This document shows positions 1 to 9,332 of a stretch of DNA of 64,000 nucleotides, one piece after another. Positions within the stretch are counted from its first letter, which is position 1. Every line of letters begins with the position of its first letter. The position numbers were made by a program, and so were the translations under genes. The notes beneath the pieces are model-generated. The model was not told where the DNA came from and ran no database searches. It saw nothing but the letters and a program-made list of their open reading frames with translations. Source of the stretch: Fusicatenibacter sp. (GTDB taxonomy: Bacteria; Bacillota; Clostridia; Lachnospirales; Lachnospiraceae); NCBI GenBank assembly GCA_022766945.1, contig JALEOU010000105.1:1-64000 (forward strand), in the 5' to 3' direction.

Positions 1-323
1 CATTGTACCAAAAGAGACCTCATAACTCATGTTTGGGCAAAGAAGATATCCACTTTTGACCTATACAAGGCAAATGAAAATTTCAGCATGTTTTTTAGAA
101 AAACTTATGGCAGCGTCAGCTACCTGGCTGAACTGTAACTGCAGATCATGTATTTTTCGTGAAACAACAAATTGAAACATGGACAATTTGTCCAAAGAGT
201 GCTATAATTTAACCAAATGTATTTGACGGCATTTTTGTGTCGTCATCCGGGCCTTTTTTCGGTTTCACGAAAAAGACACAAAGCATTTATCTGGTCATTA
301 TTTTTTAAGGAGGATAAAATCAA
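1..323 (+). other. upstream region of nifJ
   Basis: No gene is seen here. The stretch holds the nifJ promoter (180-208), a palindrome over its -35 box, two inverted copies of a 13-bp motif (153-165 and 262-274), and a leader of about 110 nt. The leader contains a short GACGGCA/TGTCGTC hairpin near 227-246 and ends in an AAGGAGG ribosome-binding site at 307-313. Confidence 0.6.
180..208 (+). promoter_or_regulatory. nifJ promoter with overlapping palindrome
   Basis: A -35 TGGACA (180-185) and a perfect -10 TATAAT (203-208) are separated by 17 bp. The 15-bp palindrome TGGACAATTTGTCCA (180-194) covers the -35 element, a usual place for a repressor. The cognate regulator is not recognisable; the sequence is not a Rex box. 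Confidence 0.65.
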
Positions 324-3300
324 ATGGCAAGAAAGATGAAAACCATGGATGGTAATCAGGCTGCAGCACATGCTTCCTATGCGTATACTGACGTAGCAGC
401 CATTTACCCGATCACCCCTTCTTCCGTTATGGCAGAACATACGGATGAGTGGGCAACCCAGGGAAGAAAGAACATTTTTGGACAGGAAGTGCAGGTTACC
501 GAGATGCAGTCTGAGGCAGGTGCAGCAGGTGCTGTTCACGGATCTCTGGCAGCAGGTGCTCTGACCACCACCTACACAGCTTCTCAGGGTCTTCTGCTGA
601 TGATCCCGAACCTGTACAAAATTGCTGGTGAGCAGCTGCCGGGCGTATTTAACGTATCCGCACGTGCTCTTGCAAGCCATGCACTTTCCATCTTCGGCGA
701 TCATTCCGATGTATATGCCTGTCGTCAGACCGGAGCTGCTATGCTCTGCGAGTCCAGCGTACAGGAGGTTATGGACCTGACTCCGGTTGCACACTGTGCA
801 GCAATCAAAGGAAAAATTCCGTTTATTAACTTCTTTGATGGATTCCGTACTTCTCATGAGATCCAGAAGATTGAGACCTGGGATTATGAGGATCTGAAAG
901 ATATGGTTGATATGGATGCTGTGGAAGCATTCCGTAAACATGCTTTGAACCCGAATCATCCCTGCCAGAGAGGATCCGCTCAGAACCCGGATATCTTCTT
1001 CCAGGCAAGAGAGGCATGTAACCCGTTCTACGATGCTCTTCCGGCAATCGTACAGGAGTACATGGACAAAGTTAATGAGAAGATCGGAACCGATTACAAA
1101 CTGTTCAACTATTACGGAGCAGCAGATGCTGAGCACGTAATCGTTGCTATGGGTTCTGTATGTGATACGATTGAAGAAACCATCGATTACATGATGGCTG
1201 CAGGAAGAAAAGTCGGCGTTGTAAAAGTACGTCTGTACCGTCCGTTCTCTGCACAGGCTCTGGTAGAAGCAATTCCGGAAAGCGTAAAACAGATCACCGT
1301 TCTTGACAGAACAAAAGAGCCGGGTTCTCTTGGCGAGCCTCTGTACCTGGATGTTGTAGCAGCATTAAAGGGCAGCAAGTTCGAGACAACACCGGTTTAC
1401 ACCGGACGTTATGGCCTTGGATCCAAGGATACTACTCCGGCTCAGATCGTAGCTGTATACGACAACACTGAGAAGAAGAGATTTACCATCGGTATCGAAG
1501 ACGATGTAACGCATCTGTCTCTGCCGGTAGGCGCTCCGCTTGTTACCACTCCGGAAGGAACCATTAACTGTAAGTTCTGGGGACTTGGCGCTGATGGTAC
1601 CGTAGGTGCGAATAAGAACTCCATCAAGATCATTGGTGATAATACCGATATGTACGCACAGGCTTACTTTGATTATGATTCCAAGAAGTCCGGCGGTGTT
1701 ACTATGTCTCACCTGCGTTTCGGTAAGAAACCGATCAAATCCACCTATCTGATCCACAAAGCAAACTTCGTAGCATGCCATAATCCGTCCTATGTTGACA
1801 AATACAACATGGTTCAGGAGCTGGTTGACGGCGGTACTTTCCTTTTGAATTGCCCGTGGGATGAAGCTGGACTGGAAGAGCATCTTCCCGGACAGGTGAA
1901 GGCATTCATCGCAAATCACAATATCAAATTCTATGTAATTGACGGTGTGAAGATCGGTATTGAGACCGGTATGGGACCGACACGTATCAACACAATTCTG
2001 CAGTCCGCATTCTTCAAACTTGCCAACATCATTCCGGAAGAGAAAGCAAACGAACTGATGAAGGCAGCTGCAAAAGCTACTTACGGACGTAAGGGTGATG
2101 ACGTTGTTGCAAAGAACTGGGCAGCAATCGATGAAGGTGCAAAACAGGTGAAAGAAGTTGTAGTTCCGGAGAGCTGGAAGAATGCAGCTGATGAAGGCCT
2201 TAAGACAACTCATGCTGAGAGCGGCCGTGAGGAAGTTGTTAATTTCGTTAATAACATTCAGGCAAAAGTTACTTCCCAGGAAGGAAATACACTGCCTGTA
2301 TCTGCATTTACTGAGTATGTTGACGGTACTACTCCGTCCGGCGCAGCTGCATACGAGAAACGTGGTATCGCAGTAAACGTACCGGTATGGAATCCGGAAA
2401 ACTGTATCCAGTGTAACCGTTGTTCCTTTGTCTGCCCGCATGCAGTAATCCGTCCGGTTGCGATGACAGCCGAGGAAGCAGCAGCAGCTCCGGAAGGCAT
2501 GAAGACGATGCCGATGACAGGAATGGCTGGTTATACCTTTACGATGGCTATTTCACAGCTTGACTGTACAGGATGTGGTTCCTGTGCAAATGTCTGCCCG
2601 GGCAAGAAGGGTGCAAAAGCTCTCGCTATGGAAAACCTGGCAGCTCATGAAGCTGAGCAGAAATACTTCGATTACGCAGCAGCTCTTCCGCAGAAAGATG
2701 ATGTTGTTGCGAAATTCAAAGAGAACACAGTAAAAGGAAGCCAGTTCAAGAAACCGCTCCTTGAGTTCTCAGGCGCATGTGCAGGCTGCGGAGAGACTCC
2801 GTATGCAAAACTGGTTACTCAGCTGTTTGGCGACAGAATGTACATCGCAAACGCTACCGGATGTTCTTCAATCTGGGGCAACTCTTCACCGTCCACTCCT
2901 TACACAGTAAACGAGAAAGGACAGGGTCCTGCATGGGCAAACTCCCTGTTCGAGGATAATGCTGAGTTTGGATATGGTATGCTGCTTGCTCAGAAAGCAA
3001 TCCGCAATGGTCTGAAGACCAAGGTTGAGAGCGTTATGAATTCCGAGGCAGCACCGGAAGAAGTTAAGGCAGCATGCAAAGAGTATCTGGATACTTTTGA
3101 TTGCGGCGCTACCAATGGTGCAGCAGCAGCGAAACTGGTTGATGCAATCAAGGACGCTGATTGCGATACCTGCAGAGCAATTGTAAAAGATAAAGACTAT
3201 CTGGCTAAGAAGTCCCAGTGGATCTTCGGTGGTGACGGATGGGCATATGATATCGGATTCGGCGGCGTAGACCATGTTCTGGCAAGCGGACAGGATATCA

Positions 3301-3872
3301 ACGTTATGGTATTTGATACTGAGGTATATTCCAATACAGGCGGACAGTCTTCCAAGGCTACCCCGACCGGCGCTGTTGCACAGTTCGCTGCAGGCGGTAA
3401 GGAAGTGAAGAAGAAAGACCTGGCAAGCATCGCTATGAGCTATGGTTATGTATACGTTGCTCAGATTGCTATGGGCGCTGATTACAATCAGGCAGTGAAA
3501 GCAATCGCAGAGGCAGAGGCTTATCCGGGACCGTCTCTGATCATTGCTTACGCTCCATGTATCAACCATGGTATCAAGAAAGGTATGAGCAAAGCACAGA
3601 CCGAAGAGCAGCTGGCTGTTCAGACCGGTTACTGGCATTGCTTCCGCTTCAATCCGGCTCTGGCTGCAGAGGGCAAGAGCGCATTCACTCTGGATTCCAA
3701 GGCTCCGTCAGGAGATTATCAGGAATTCCTGAATGGCGAAGTACGTTACAATTCTCTGAAACGTGCGAACCCGGCTAAGGCAGAGAGACTCTTTGCTAAG
3801 AACGAGAAAGAGGCAATGGATCGTTATGCTTACCTGAACAAACTGGTGAAGCTGTACGGAGCAGAAGAGTAA
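324..3872 (+). CDS. nifJ: pyruvate:ferredoxin (flavodoxin) oxidoreductase
   Basis: Cytoplasmic enzyme that oxidises pyruvate with CoA to acetyl-CoA and CO2 and passes electrons to ferredoxin. The 1182-residue chain has the full single-polypeptide layout. The N-terminal pyrimidine-binding part includes PSSVMAEHTDEW. Two 4Fe-4S motifs follow (CIQCNRCSFVCP from residue 694, CTGCGSCANVCP from about 748). The C-terminal thiamine-diphosphate domain carries CAGCGETP, GDGWAYDIG and NTGGQSSK. Length is normal for the family and the AAGGAGG at 307-313 fixes the start. It is transcribed alone between its own promoter and a strong terminator. Reduced ferredoxin would feed the HydABC hydrogenase encoded at 57.7-61.7 kb. 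Confidence 0.97.
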   Translation: MARKMKTMDGNQAAAHASYAYTDVAAIYPITPSSVMAEHTDEWATQGRKNIFGQEVQVTEMQSEAGAAGAVHGSLAAGALTTTYTASQGLLLMIPNLYKIAGEQLPGVFNVSARALASHALSIFGDHSDVYACRQTGAAMLCESSVQEVMDLTPVAHCAAIKGKIPFINFFDGFRTSHEIQKIETWDYEDLKDMVDMDAVEAFRKHALNPNHPCQRGSAQNPDIFFQAREACNPFYDALPAIVQEYMDKVNEKIGTDYKLFNYYGAADAEHVIVAMGSVCDTIEETIDYMMAAGRKVGVVKVRLYRPFSAQALVEAIPESVKQITVLDRTKEPGSLGEPLYLDVVAALKGSKFETTPVYTGRYGLGSKDTTPAQIVAVYDNTEKKRFTIGIEDDVTHLSLPVGAPLVTTPEGTINCKFWGLGADGTVGANKNSIKIIGDNTDMYAQAYFDYDSKKSGGVTMSHLRFGKKPIKSTYLIHKANFVACHNPSYVDKYNMVQELVDGGTFLLNCPWDEAGLEEHLPGQVKAFIANHNIKFYVIDGVKIGIETGMGPTRINTILQSAFFKLANIIPEEKANELMKAAAKATYGRKGDDVVAKNWAAIDEGAKQVKEVVVPESWKNAADEGLKTTHAESGREEVVNFVNNIQAKVTSQEGNTLPVSAFTEYVDGTTPSGAAAYEKRGIAVNVPVWNPENCIQCNRCSFVCPHAVIRPVAMTAEEAAAAPEGMKTMPMTGMAGYTFTMAISQLDCTGCGSCANVCPGKKGAKALAMENLAAHEAEQKYFDYAAALPQKDDVVAKFKENTVKGSQFKKPLLEFSGACAGCGETPYAKLVTQLFGDRMYIANATGCSSIWGNSSPSTPYTVNEKGQGPAWANSLFEDNAEFGYGMLLAQKAIRNGLKTKVESVMNSEAAPEEVKAACKEYLDTFDCGATNGAAAAKLVDAIKDADCDTCRAIVKDKDYLAKKSQWIFGGDGWAYDIGFGGVDHVLASGQDINVMVFDTEVYSNTGGQSSKATPTGAVAQFAAGGKEVKKKDLASIAMSYGYVYVAQIAMGADYNQAVKAIAEAEAYPGPSLIIAYAPCINHGIKKGMSKAQTEEQLAVQTGYWHCFRFNPALAAEGKSAFTLDSKAPSGDYQEFLNGEVRYNSLKRANPAKAERLFAKNEKEAMDRYAYLNKLVKLYGAEE

Positions 3873-3914
3873 TACTCGTTTCAAATCCTGGAAACTCATA
3901 AGGTAAGATAAGAG

Positions 3915-3957
3915 AACAGCTGCATCCATCTTTCAAAAAGATGGATGCAGCTGTTTT
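3915..3957 (+). terminator. nifJ rho-independent terminator
   Basis: A near-perfect hairpin with arms AACAGCTGCATCCATCTTT and AAGATGGATGCAGCTGTT is followed by a short T-run. Confidence 0.9.
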
Positions 3958-4103
3958 GTGTTGTCCTCGTTACTGTTCAGAGGTTACAAGAAACAGTAAC
4001 CTGTTTTCAAAAGACAGTGGTCCTTTTAAGGGAATAGGGATAGTAATTTTGCGATGAATATGCTAAAATATCTCCCAGACAAAAGAGAAAAGGGGGGATT
4101 CCA

Positions 4104-5426
4104 ATGAGTTATTCTTTTTATGACTTGATTGGATTGTTTTTCATTTATTCTGTGCTGGGCTGGATTCTCGAGACATCAGTGGCAGCGGTGAAAAAAAAGA
4201 AGTTTGTAAACAGGGGCTTTTTTAACGGTCCTGTCTGTACGCTGTATGGTACTGCAGCGATCCTGATGGCAGTCTTCCTTGGAGAATTAAAGAACAGCAT
4301 TCTCTTTCTGTTCCTTGGCTGTATGATTCTGGCAACGATCACAGAGTGGCTGGCTGGTCACGCCCTTTGCCGGATGGGCCATGGTAAGTGGTGGGATTAT
4401 TCCGGGAAAAGATGGAATATGGATGGATATATTTGCCTTGAGTACTCTGTATTATGGGGTATTCTGGGCGTCCTTTCCATGAAATACCTGAATGATTTTT
4501 TTACGGAAGTCCTTCATCTCATTCCGATTGTCCCAAGAAAGATCACACTTCTGGTATTGCTTGCCCTTTTTTTGGTTGACGGACTTGGATCTTATGCGAT
4601 CATGCATCATCTGACGAAAAAGATGCCTGCAATTCTGGCGATGAATGATCAAATCGATGCATTCACCAAACGATTAGGTGTCCGCATTTATCGTCATCTG
4701 GAAAGGCGAGTTGAAAAGGCATATCCAAATGTGCAGCATGAGACACAAACAGCTGCGAAGCCGGAAGTATTTGCACAGGGATGCAGCTTTTATAAACTGG
4801 TTCTGCTCTTTTTTATCGGTGCATTTCTGGGTGATCTGGTAGAGACGGTTTTCTGCCGCATTACTGCAGGAGTATGGATGAGCCGCAGCAGTGTTGTGTG
4901 GGGACCTTTCAGTATTGTGTGGGGTCTTGCCATTTCGCTTGCCACCTGGTTTTTATATAATTATCGGGAGCGCTCTGACGGATTTTTATTCTTTTTCGGA
5001 ACGTTTCTGGGAGGCGCGTACGAATATCTCTGCAGTGTTTTTACCGAGCTGGTATTTGGCCAGGTGTTCTGGGATTACAGTGAGATTCCCTTCAACCTGG
5101 GAGGAAGAATCAATCTTCTGTATTGTTTTTTCTGGGGGATTGCAGCGGTTGTATGGCTGAAAAAACTTTATCCTTTCGTTTCCGGACTGATCGAGAAAAT
5201 ACCTGCGAACGCAGGAAAGATTGTTACCTGGGTGCTCATTGTTTTTATGATCTGCAATGTAGTGGTATCAGCTATGGCTCTTGAGCGCTATTCGGAACGG
5301 GAATACGGCGTACCGGCAGAACACACCTGGCAGCAGTTTATGGATGAGCATTACGATGATCAGAAAATGAACCGGATCTATCCCAATGCGGCATCAACCG
5401 GCGATAAAACAGTGACAGATCAATGA
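4104..5426 (+). CDS. multi-pass membrane protein, putative ABC-transporter type IV (CmpB-like, PF06541-type)
   Basis: A 440-residue integral membrane protein of unknown substrate. The sequence opens with YDLIGLFFIYSVLGWILET and repeats a related block near residue 235 (FYKLVLLFFIGAFLGDLVETVFC), so it appears to contain two copies of one membrane domain. Each copy has the GWxxE/GDLVE and NRGFFNGP or WGPFSIVWG motifs typical of this family in Firmicutes. The start has an AAAAGGGGGG ribosome-binding site. It stands alone, with an extended -10 (TGCTAAAAT at 4061-4069) upstream. The name comes from the family; no ATPase partner is adjacent and transport activity is not shown. Confidence 0.75.
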   Translation: MSYSFYDLIGLFFIYSVLGWILETSVAAVKKKKFVNRGFFNGPVCTLYGTAAILMAVFLGELKNSILFLFLGCMILATITEWLAGHALCRMGHGKWWDYSGKRWNMDGYICLEYSVLWGILGVLSMKYLNDFFTEVLHLIPIVPRKITLLVLLALFLVDGLGSYAIMHHLTKKMPAILAMNDQIDAFTKRLGVRIYRHLERRVEKAYPNVQHETQTAAKPEVFAQGCSFYKLVLLFFIGAFLGDLVETVFCRITAGVWMSRSSVVWGPFSIVWGLAISLATWFLYNYRERSDGFLFFFGTFLGGAYEYLCSVFTELVFGQVFWDYSEIPFNLGGRINLLYCFFWGIAAVVWLKKLYPFVSGLIEKIPANAGKIVTWVLIVFMICNVVVSAMALERYSEREYGVPAEHTWQQFMDEHYDDQKMNRIYPNAASTGDKTVTDQ

Positions 5427-5519
5427 TAAAAGTCTGTGCATAGCCGTGATAATGTGATATAATAAATTAGATTGGCGTGCCCGCAAGTATGGGATGCAGG
5501 AAAGGATAACAAAAATAAG

Positions 5520-6341
5520 ATGACAGTGGATAATACATTTACGATAAAGAAGCTGCAGAGTCTGGAGCATTTCTTTGTGACATTTTCCCAGATCACGAAG
5601 ATGCCGTATGCAGAGTGTGATCCGGAGACATTCGATGATCAGATCTATCTTTTTACGGAAGAAGAAAAGGCAAAAGAATTTGCGAAAAGCTATGTGGAGA
5701 AGAATATTCCGCTGCTGACCGTAAAGGTACTGCGTAAACAGATGGCGAATTTCTTTCTGGGGCTGTACGCAGAAGGCGTGAATATGCTTGTTTATCACGA
5801 TGGTGTCACAACGAATCGTCTGGAGATTGAGAAAGTATTTCCAAAGCCAAATGAGGAAAAGATCGCAAAGGAACCTCTTCCGATGCTGAACCCGAGTCTG
5901 CAGCTTACGGTAATCTACTTTCTCCAGGAACTGAGACGTCCGAATCAGTCGAAAGATGACATGGAACGTAACCGGAGACTCCGCGAAATGGAAGAGGAGA
6001 TGCTGGTTAACCTGACCCGGTCGAACTTTATTATGGCAATTGATATTTCACAGGTGAAAGGTGAATTTGATCTGAAACATCCTGGGCCGGATATTCGAAT
6101 TCCATACATTAAAAATCAGAAAGAAGAAATTTTCCAGCCGATTTATTCTGATATTGGAGAGTTCCGCAAATTTCAGAGAGATCCCAATGCCAAAATCCGT
6201 CTGGCATCGATCTCTTTTGGACAGCTTTTACCTTATCTGATGAAAAATGCGAAAGGGTTTGTGCTCAATCCGGCTGATGTAAATCTGCTGCTTTCCAGAG
6301 AACAGCTGGAGCGGATTATGGGTATGAATGAAAATGAATAA
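5520..6341 (+). CDS. conserved hypothetical protein, weak SseB-like resemblance
   Basis: A soluble, charged protein of about 273 residues with no signal peptide or membrane segment. I place the start at ATG 5520 (MTVDNTFTIKK), which follows AGGAAAGGA at 5498-5506; an in-frame TTG at 5472 would add 16 unlikely residues. The N-terminal part (IYLFTEEEKAKEFAKSYVEK, then LGLYAEGVNMLVYHDG) recalls the SseB N-terminal domain, but the match is by eye and weak. An extended -10 (TGATATAAT, 5455-5463) lies upstream and a short GGCCG hairpin separates it from the peptidase gene. No function is assigned. Confidence 0.6.
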   Translation: MTVDNTFTIKKLQSLEHFFVTFSQITKMPYAECDPETFDDQIYLFTEEEKAKEFAKSYVEKNIPLLTVKVLRKQMANFFLGLYAEGVNMLVYHDGVTTNRLEIEKVFPKPNEEKIAKEPLPMLNPSLQLTVIYFLQELRRPNQSKDDMERNRRLREMEEEMLVNLTRSNFIMAIDISQVKGEFDLKHPGPDIRIPYIKNQKEEIFQPIYSDIGEFRKFQRDPNAKIRLASISFGQLLPYLMKNAKGFVLNPADVNLLLSREQLERIMGMNENE

Positions 6342-6405
6342 AAAATGTGGGGCCGCTGTGAATGTATATTTGCAACGGCCCATTTGAAACAGGAAAGGAG
6401 TTCTA

Positions 6406-9321
6406 ATGAAGATTCAAAACTGCGAAGCATATGAACTGGTGAAGGAACAGCAAATTGATGATGTTCATGCAAAAGGGTTTCTGCTCCGGCATAAAAAGAC
6501 AGGGGCAAGAGTACTTGCACTTGAGACAGACGACGAAAACAAGGTCTTTAACATTGCCTTTCGTACGCCGCCTTCAAACAGCACAGGAGTAGCACATATT
6601 CTCGAGCACAGTGTTTTATGTGGTTCCAGGGAATTTCCGCTGAAGGATCCGTTTGTGGAGCTGGTAAAAGGCTCTCTGAATACCTTCCTCAATGCTATGA
6701 CCTATCCGGACAAGACTATGTATCCGGTGGCCAGCTGCAATGATGCAGATTTTCAGAATTTAATGCATGTCTATCTGGATGCGGTATTTTATCCGAATAT
6801 TTACAATAGGAAAGAAATTTTCCATCAGGAGGGCTGGAGCTACCATCTGGAGAGTATGGATGGACCGCTCACGTACAATGGTGTAGTGTACAATGAGATG
6901 AAAGGAGCGTTTTCATCGGCGGACGAAGTCTTGTCGCGTGAAATCTTTAACACTCTGTTTCCGGATTCTCCCTACGGTGTGGAATCCGGCGGAGATCCGG
7001 AGTGTATTCCGGATCTGACCTATGAAGAATTTCTGGATTTCCATAGAAAGTATTACCATCCCTCCAACAGCTATATTTATCTCTATGGCAACATGGACAT
7101 GGAGGAAAAACTGAACTGGATGGATGAGACCTATCTGTCCCACTTTGATGCGCGTCCGGTGGATTCTGCTATACCGATGCAGGCACCGTTTGATAAGATC
7201 CGCGATATCACAAAGGAATATCCGGTCCTGGAGGGAGAGTCGACGGAGGAGAATTCGTATCTTTCTTACAACCTGGTAATCGGAGACGGATTGGATGTAA
7301 AATTAAATATAGCTTTCTCGGTACTGGAGTATGCGCTTCTGGATGCTCCGGGTGCACCGGTAAAACAGGCGCTTCTGGATGCCCACATTGGCAAGGATGT
7401 CTATGGCTCCTATGAGGATGGAATCCTGCAGCCATATTTGTCTATTGTTGCCAAAAATGCAAAGGAAGGGGAGAAAGACAGGTTTCTTTCTGTGATCCGT
7501 GAGACTCTGGAACAGATTGTAAAAAATGGAATCGATCAAAAAGCTATTGAAGCAGGTATCAATTATTTTGAATTCCGTTTCCGGGAAGCAGATTATGCAT
7601 CCTTCCCCAAGGGCCTGATTTACGGAATCGATGTATTCGACAGCTGGCTGTATGCGGATGACCAGCCGTTTTCCTACCTGGAGCAGCTGTCTGTCTATGA
7701 GGAACTGAAAAAGCTGTCGGGAGAAGGATATTTTGAAGATCTGATTCGTCGTTATCTGCTGGAAAACAGCCATGCATCCGTTGTGACGCTGATTCCTAAA
7801 ACCGGTCTGGCAGCGGAGCGGGAGGAAAGAACAGCACAGAAGCTGTCCGATTTGAAAGTAAAGCTCAGCCGTGAGGAACAGGAAGAGATCATCCGTGAGA
7901 CTGCGGCTTTGAGGGCTTACCAGGAAGAGGAAGAAACAGAAGAAGCGCTGGAATCCATCCCGCTGCTTTCAAGATCGGATATCCGCAGGGAAGCAGTGAA
8001 ACTGTACAATGAAGAGCATACAATCAATGGAACCACAGTACTTCATCACAGGATGTTTACCAATGGAATCGGATATCTGACGCTGCTCTTTGACACCAAA
8101 GAGGTTCCGGATGAACTTGTTTCCTATATGGGAATTCTAAAATCTGTATTGGGATATGTGGATACAGAACACTATACTTACGGAGAACTGTTCAACGAGA
8201 TCAATGCAAAAACCGGAGGTATCAACTGTGGGCTGCAGGTATTTCGTATTCCTGGTGAGGAAACGGACTGCAGGAGAATGTTTGGAGTGAGAGCGAAATT
8301 CCTGGAGGCACAGCTTCCTTTTGTGATCCGCATGATCAAAGAGATTCTTGTGACTTCCAGACTGGATGATGAGAAACGTCTCTATGAGATTCTTTCAAGC
8401 ACTAAATCAAATCTGCAGAATCGTCTTTCCGGTGCCGGAAACAGTACGGCTGTGATGCGTGCATGCTCGTATTATTCACCGCTTTCCAGCTTCCAGGATC
8501 GTGTTGCAGGTATCAGTTTTTATTATCTTGTGAAGGATCTGGAAGAGCATTTCCAGGAGAGAAAAGAAGAGTTGATTGAGAAGCTGAAGAAACTTCTGCC
8601 TTATATTTTCCGTCCGGAAAATCTGACGATCTCCTACACATCAGAGGAGAGCGGCCTGGAAGTACTTAAGGAGGAAGTTGCCGGACTTAAGGAAAGCCTG
8701 TTTACAGAAGCAGTGGTTCCGGGCAGCATTCGATATGAACTGACACAGAAGAATGAGGCTTTTCAGACCTCGGGTCAGGTACAGTATGTAGCACTCTGCG
8801 GAAACTTTAAAGCAGCCGGTTATTCGTATACCGGAGCGCTTCGCATCTTACGGGTGATGTTAAGCTATGATTATCTCTGGAATAATATTCGTGTAAAAGG
8901 CGGTGCTTATGGATGCGGCGGTTCGTTTGGCCGCAGTGGAGATGCCTGCATTTCTTCCTATCGGGATCCGAATCTTGGCAAATCACTGGATGTCTATCGC
9001 GGAATTGCCGATTATATCAGGAGCTTTGATGCGGATGAGAGGGAGATGACCAAATATATTATCGGAACGATCAGTGAACTGGATGTACCGATGAATCCTG
9101 CAGCAAAGGGACAGATGTCAGAGAGTGCATGGTTCCATGGTATTACGGAAGAAGATTTGCAGAAAGAAAGGGACGAAGTGCTGAACGCGACGCCGGAGGA
9201 TATTCGCTCGCTTGCCGACCTTGTGGAGGCTGCACTTGCGCAGAATAACATCTGTGTCATCGGAAGTGAGGCGGCCATTCAGAAAGAAAAAGGACTTTTT
9301 GGAGCAGTGGAGAATCTGTAA
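6406..9321 (+). CDS. M16C family zinc metallopeptidase (presequence-protease/insulinase type)
   Basis: A 971-residue cytoplasmic zinc peptidase likely to degrade oligopeptides. The inverted zinc motif HILEH is at residues 64-68 (His64 and His68 as ligands, Glu67 as base), followed by the downstream Glu region GVVYNEMKGAFSSAD. The long single chain holds catalytic and non-catalytic halves joined by an M16C-associated domain, as in PreP; the C-terminal half has the conserved RVKGGAYGCGGSF. The start follows AGGAAAGGAG. It ends 11 bp before era, so the two are probably cotranscribed, an arrangement seen in related clostridia. Confidence 0.9.
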   Translation: MKIQNCEAYELVKEQQIDDVHAKGFLLRHKKTGARVLALETDDENKVFNIAFRTPPSNSTGVAHILEHSVLCGSREFPLKDPFVELVKGSLNTFLNAMTYPDKTMYPVASCNDADFQNLMHVYLDAVFYPNIYNRKEIFHQEGWSYHLESMDGPLTYNGVVYNEMKGAFSSADEVLSREIFNTLFPDSPYGVESGGDPECIPDLTYEEFLDFHRKYYHPSNSYIYLYGNMDMEEKLNWMDETYLSHFDARPVDSAIPMQAPFDKIRDITKEYPVLEGESTEENSYLSYNLVIGDGLDVKLNIAFSVLEYALLDAPGAPVKQALLDAHIGKDVYGSYEDGILQPYLSIVAKNAKEGEKDRFLSVIRETLEQIVKNGIDQKAIEAGINYFEFRFREADYASFPKGLIYGIDVFDSWLYADDQPFSYLEQLSVYEELKKLSGEGYFEDLIRRYLLENSHASVVTLIPKTGLAAEREERTAQKLSDLKVKLSREEQEEIIRETAALRAYQEEEETEEALESIPLLSRSDIRREAVKLYNEEHTINGTTVLHHRMFTNGIGYLTLLFDTKEVPDELVSYMGILKSVLGYVDTEHYTYGELFNEINAKTGGINCGLQVFRIPGEETDCRRMFGVRAKFLEAQLPFVIRMIKEILVTSRLDDEKRLYEILSSTKSNLQNRLSGAGNSTAVMRACSYYSPLSSFQDRVAGISFYYLVKDLEEHFQERKEELIEKLKKLLPYIFRPENLTISYTSEESGLEVLKEEVAGLKESLFTEAVVPGSIRYELTQKNEAFQTSGQVQYVALCGNFKAAGYSYTGALRILRVMLSYDYLWNNIRVKGGAYGCGGSFGRSGDACISSYRDPNLGKSLDVYRGIADYIRSFDADEREMTKYIIGTISELDVPMNPAAKGQMSESAWFHGITEEDLQKERDEVLNATPEDIRSLADLVEAALAQNNICVIGSEAAIQKEKGLFGAVENL

Positions 9322-9332
9322 GGGAGGAAGTA

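Noticed and set aside
1365-2441. A 358-codon open frame on the minus strand inside nifJ
   Set aside because: Shadow of the strongly codon-biased nifJ; composition is not protein-like.
3968-4020. Short inverted motif GTTACTGTT...AACAGTAAC after nifJ as a second terminator
   Set aside because: Arms are short, no T-run follows, and the sequence matches the dispersed extragenic motif better than a terminator.
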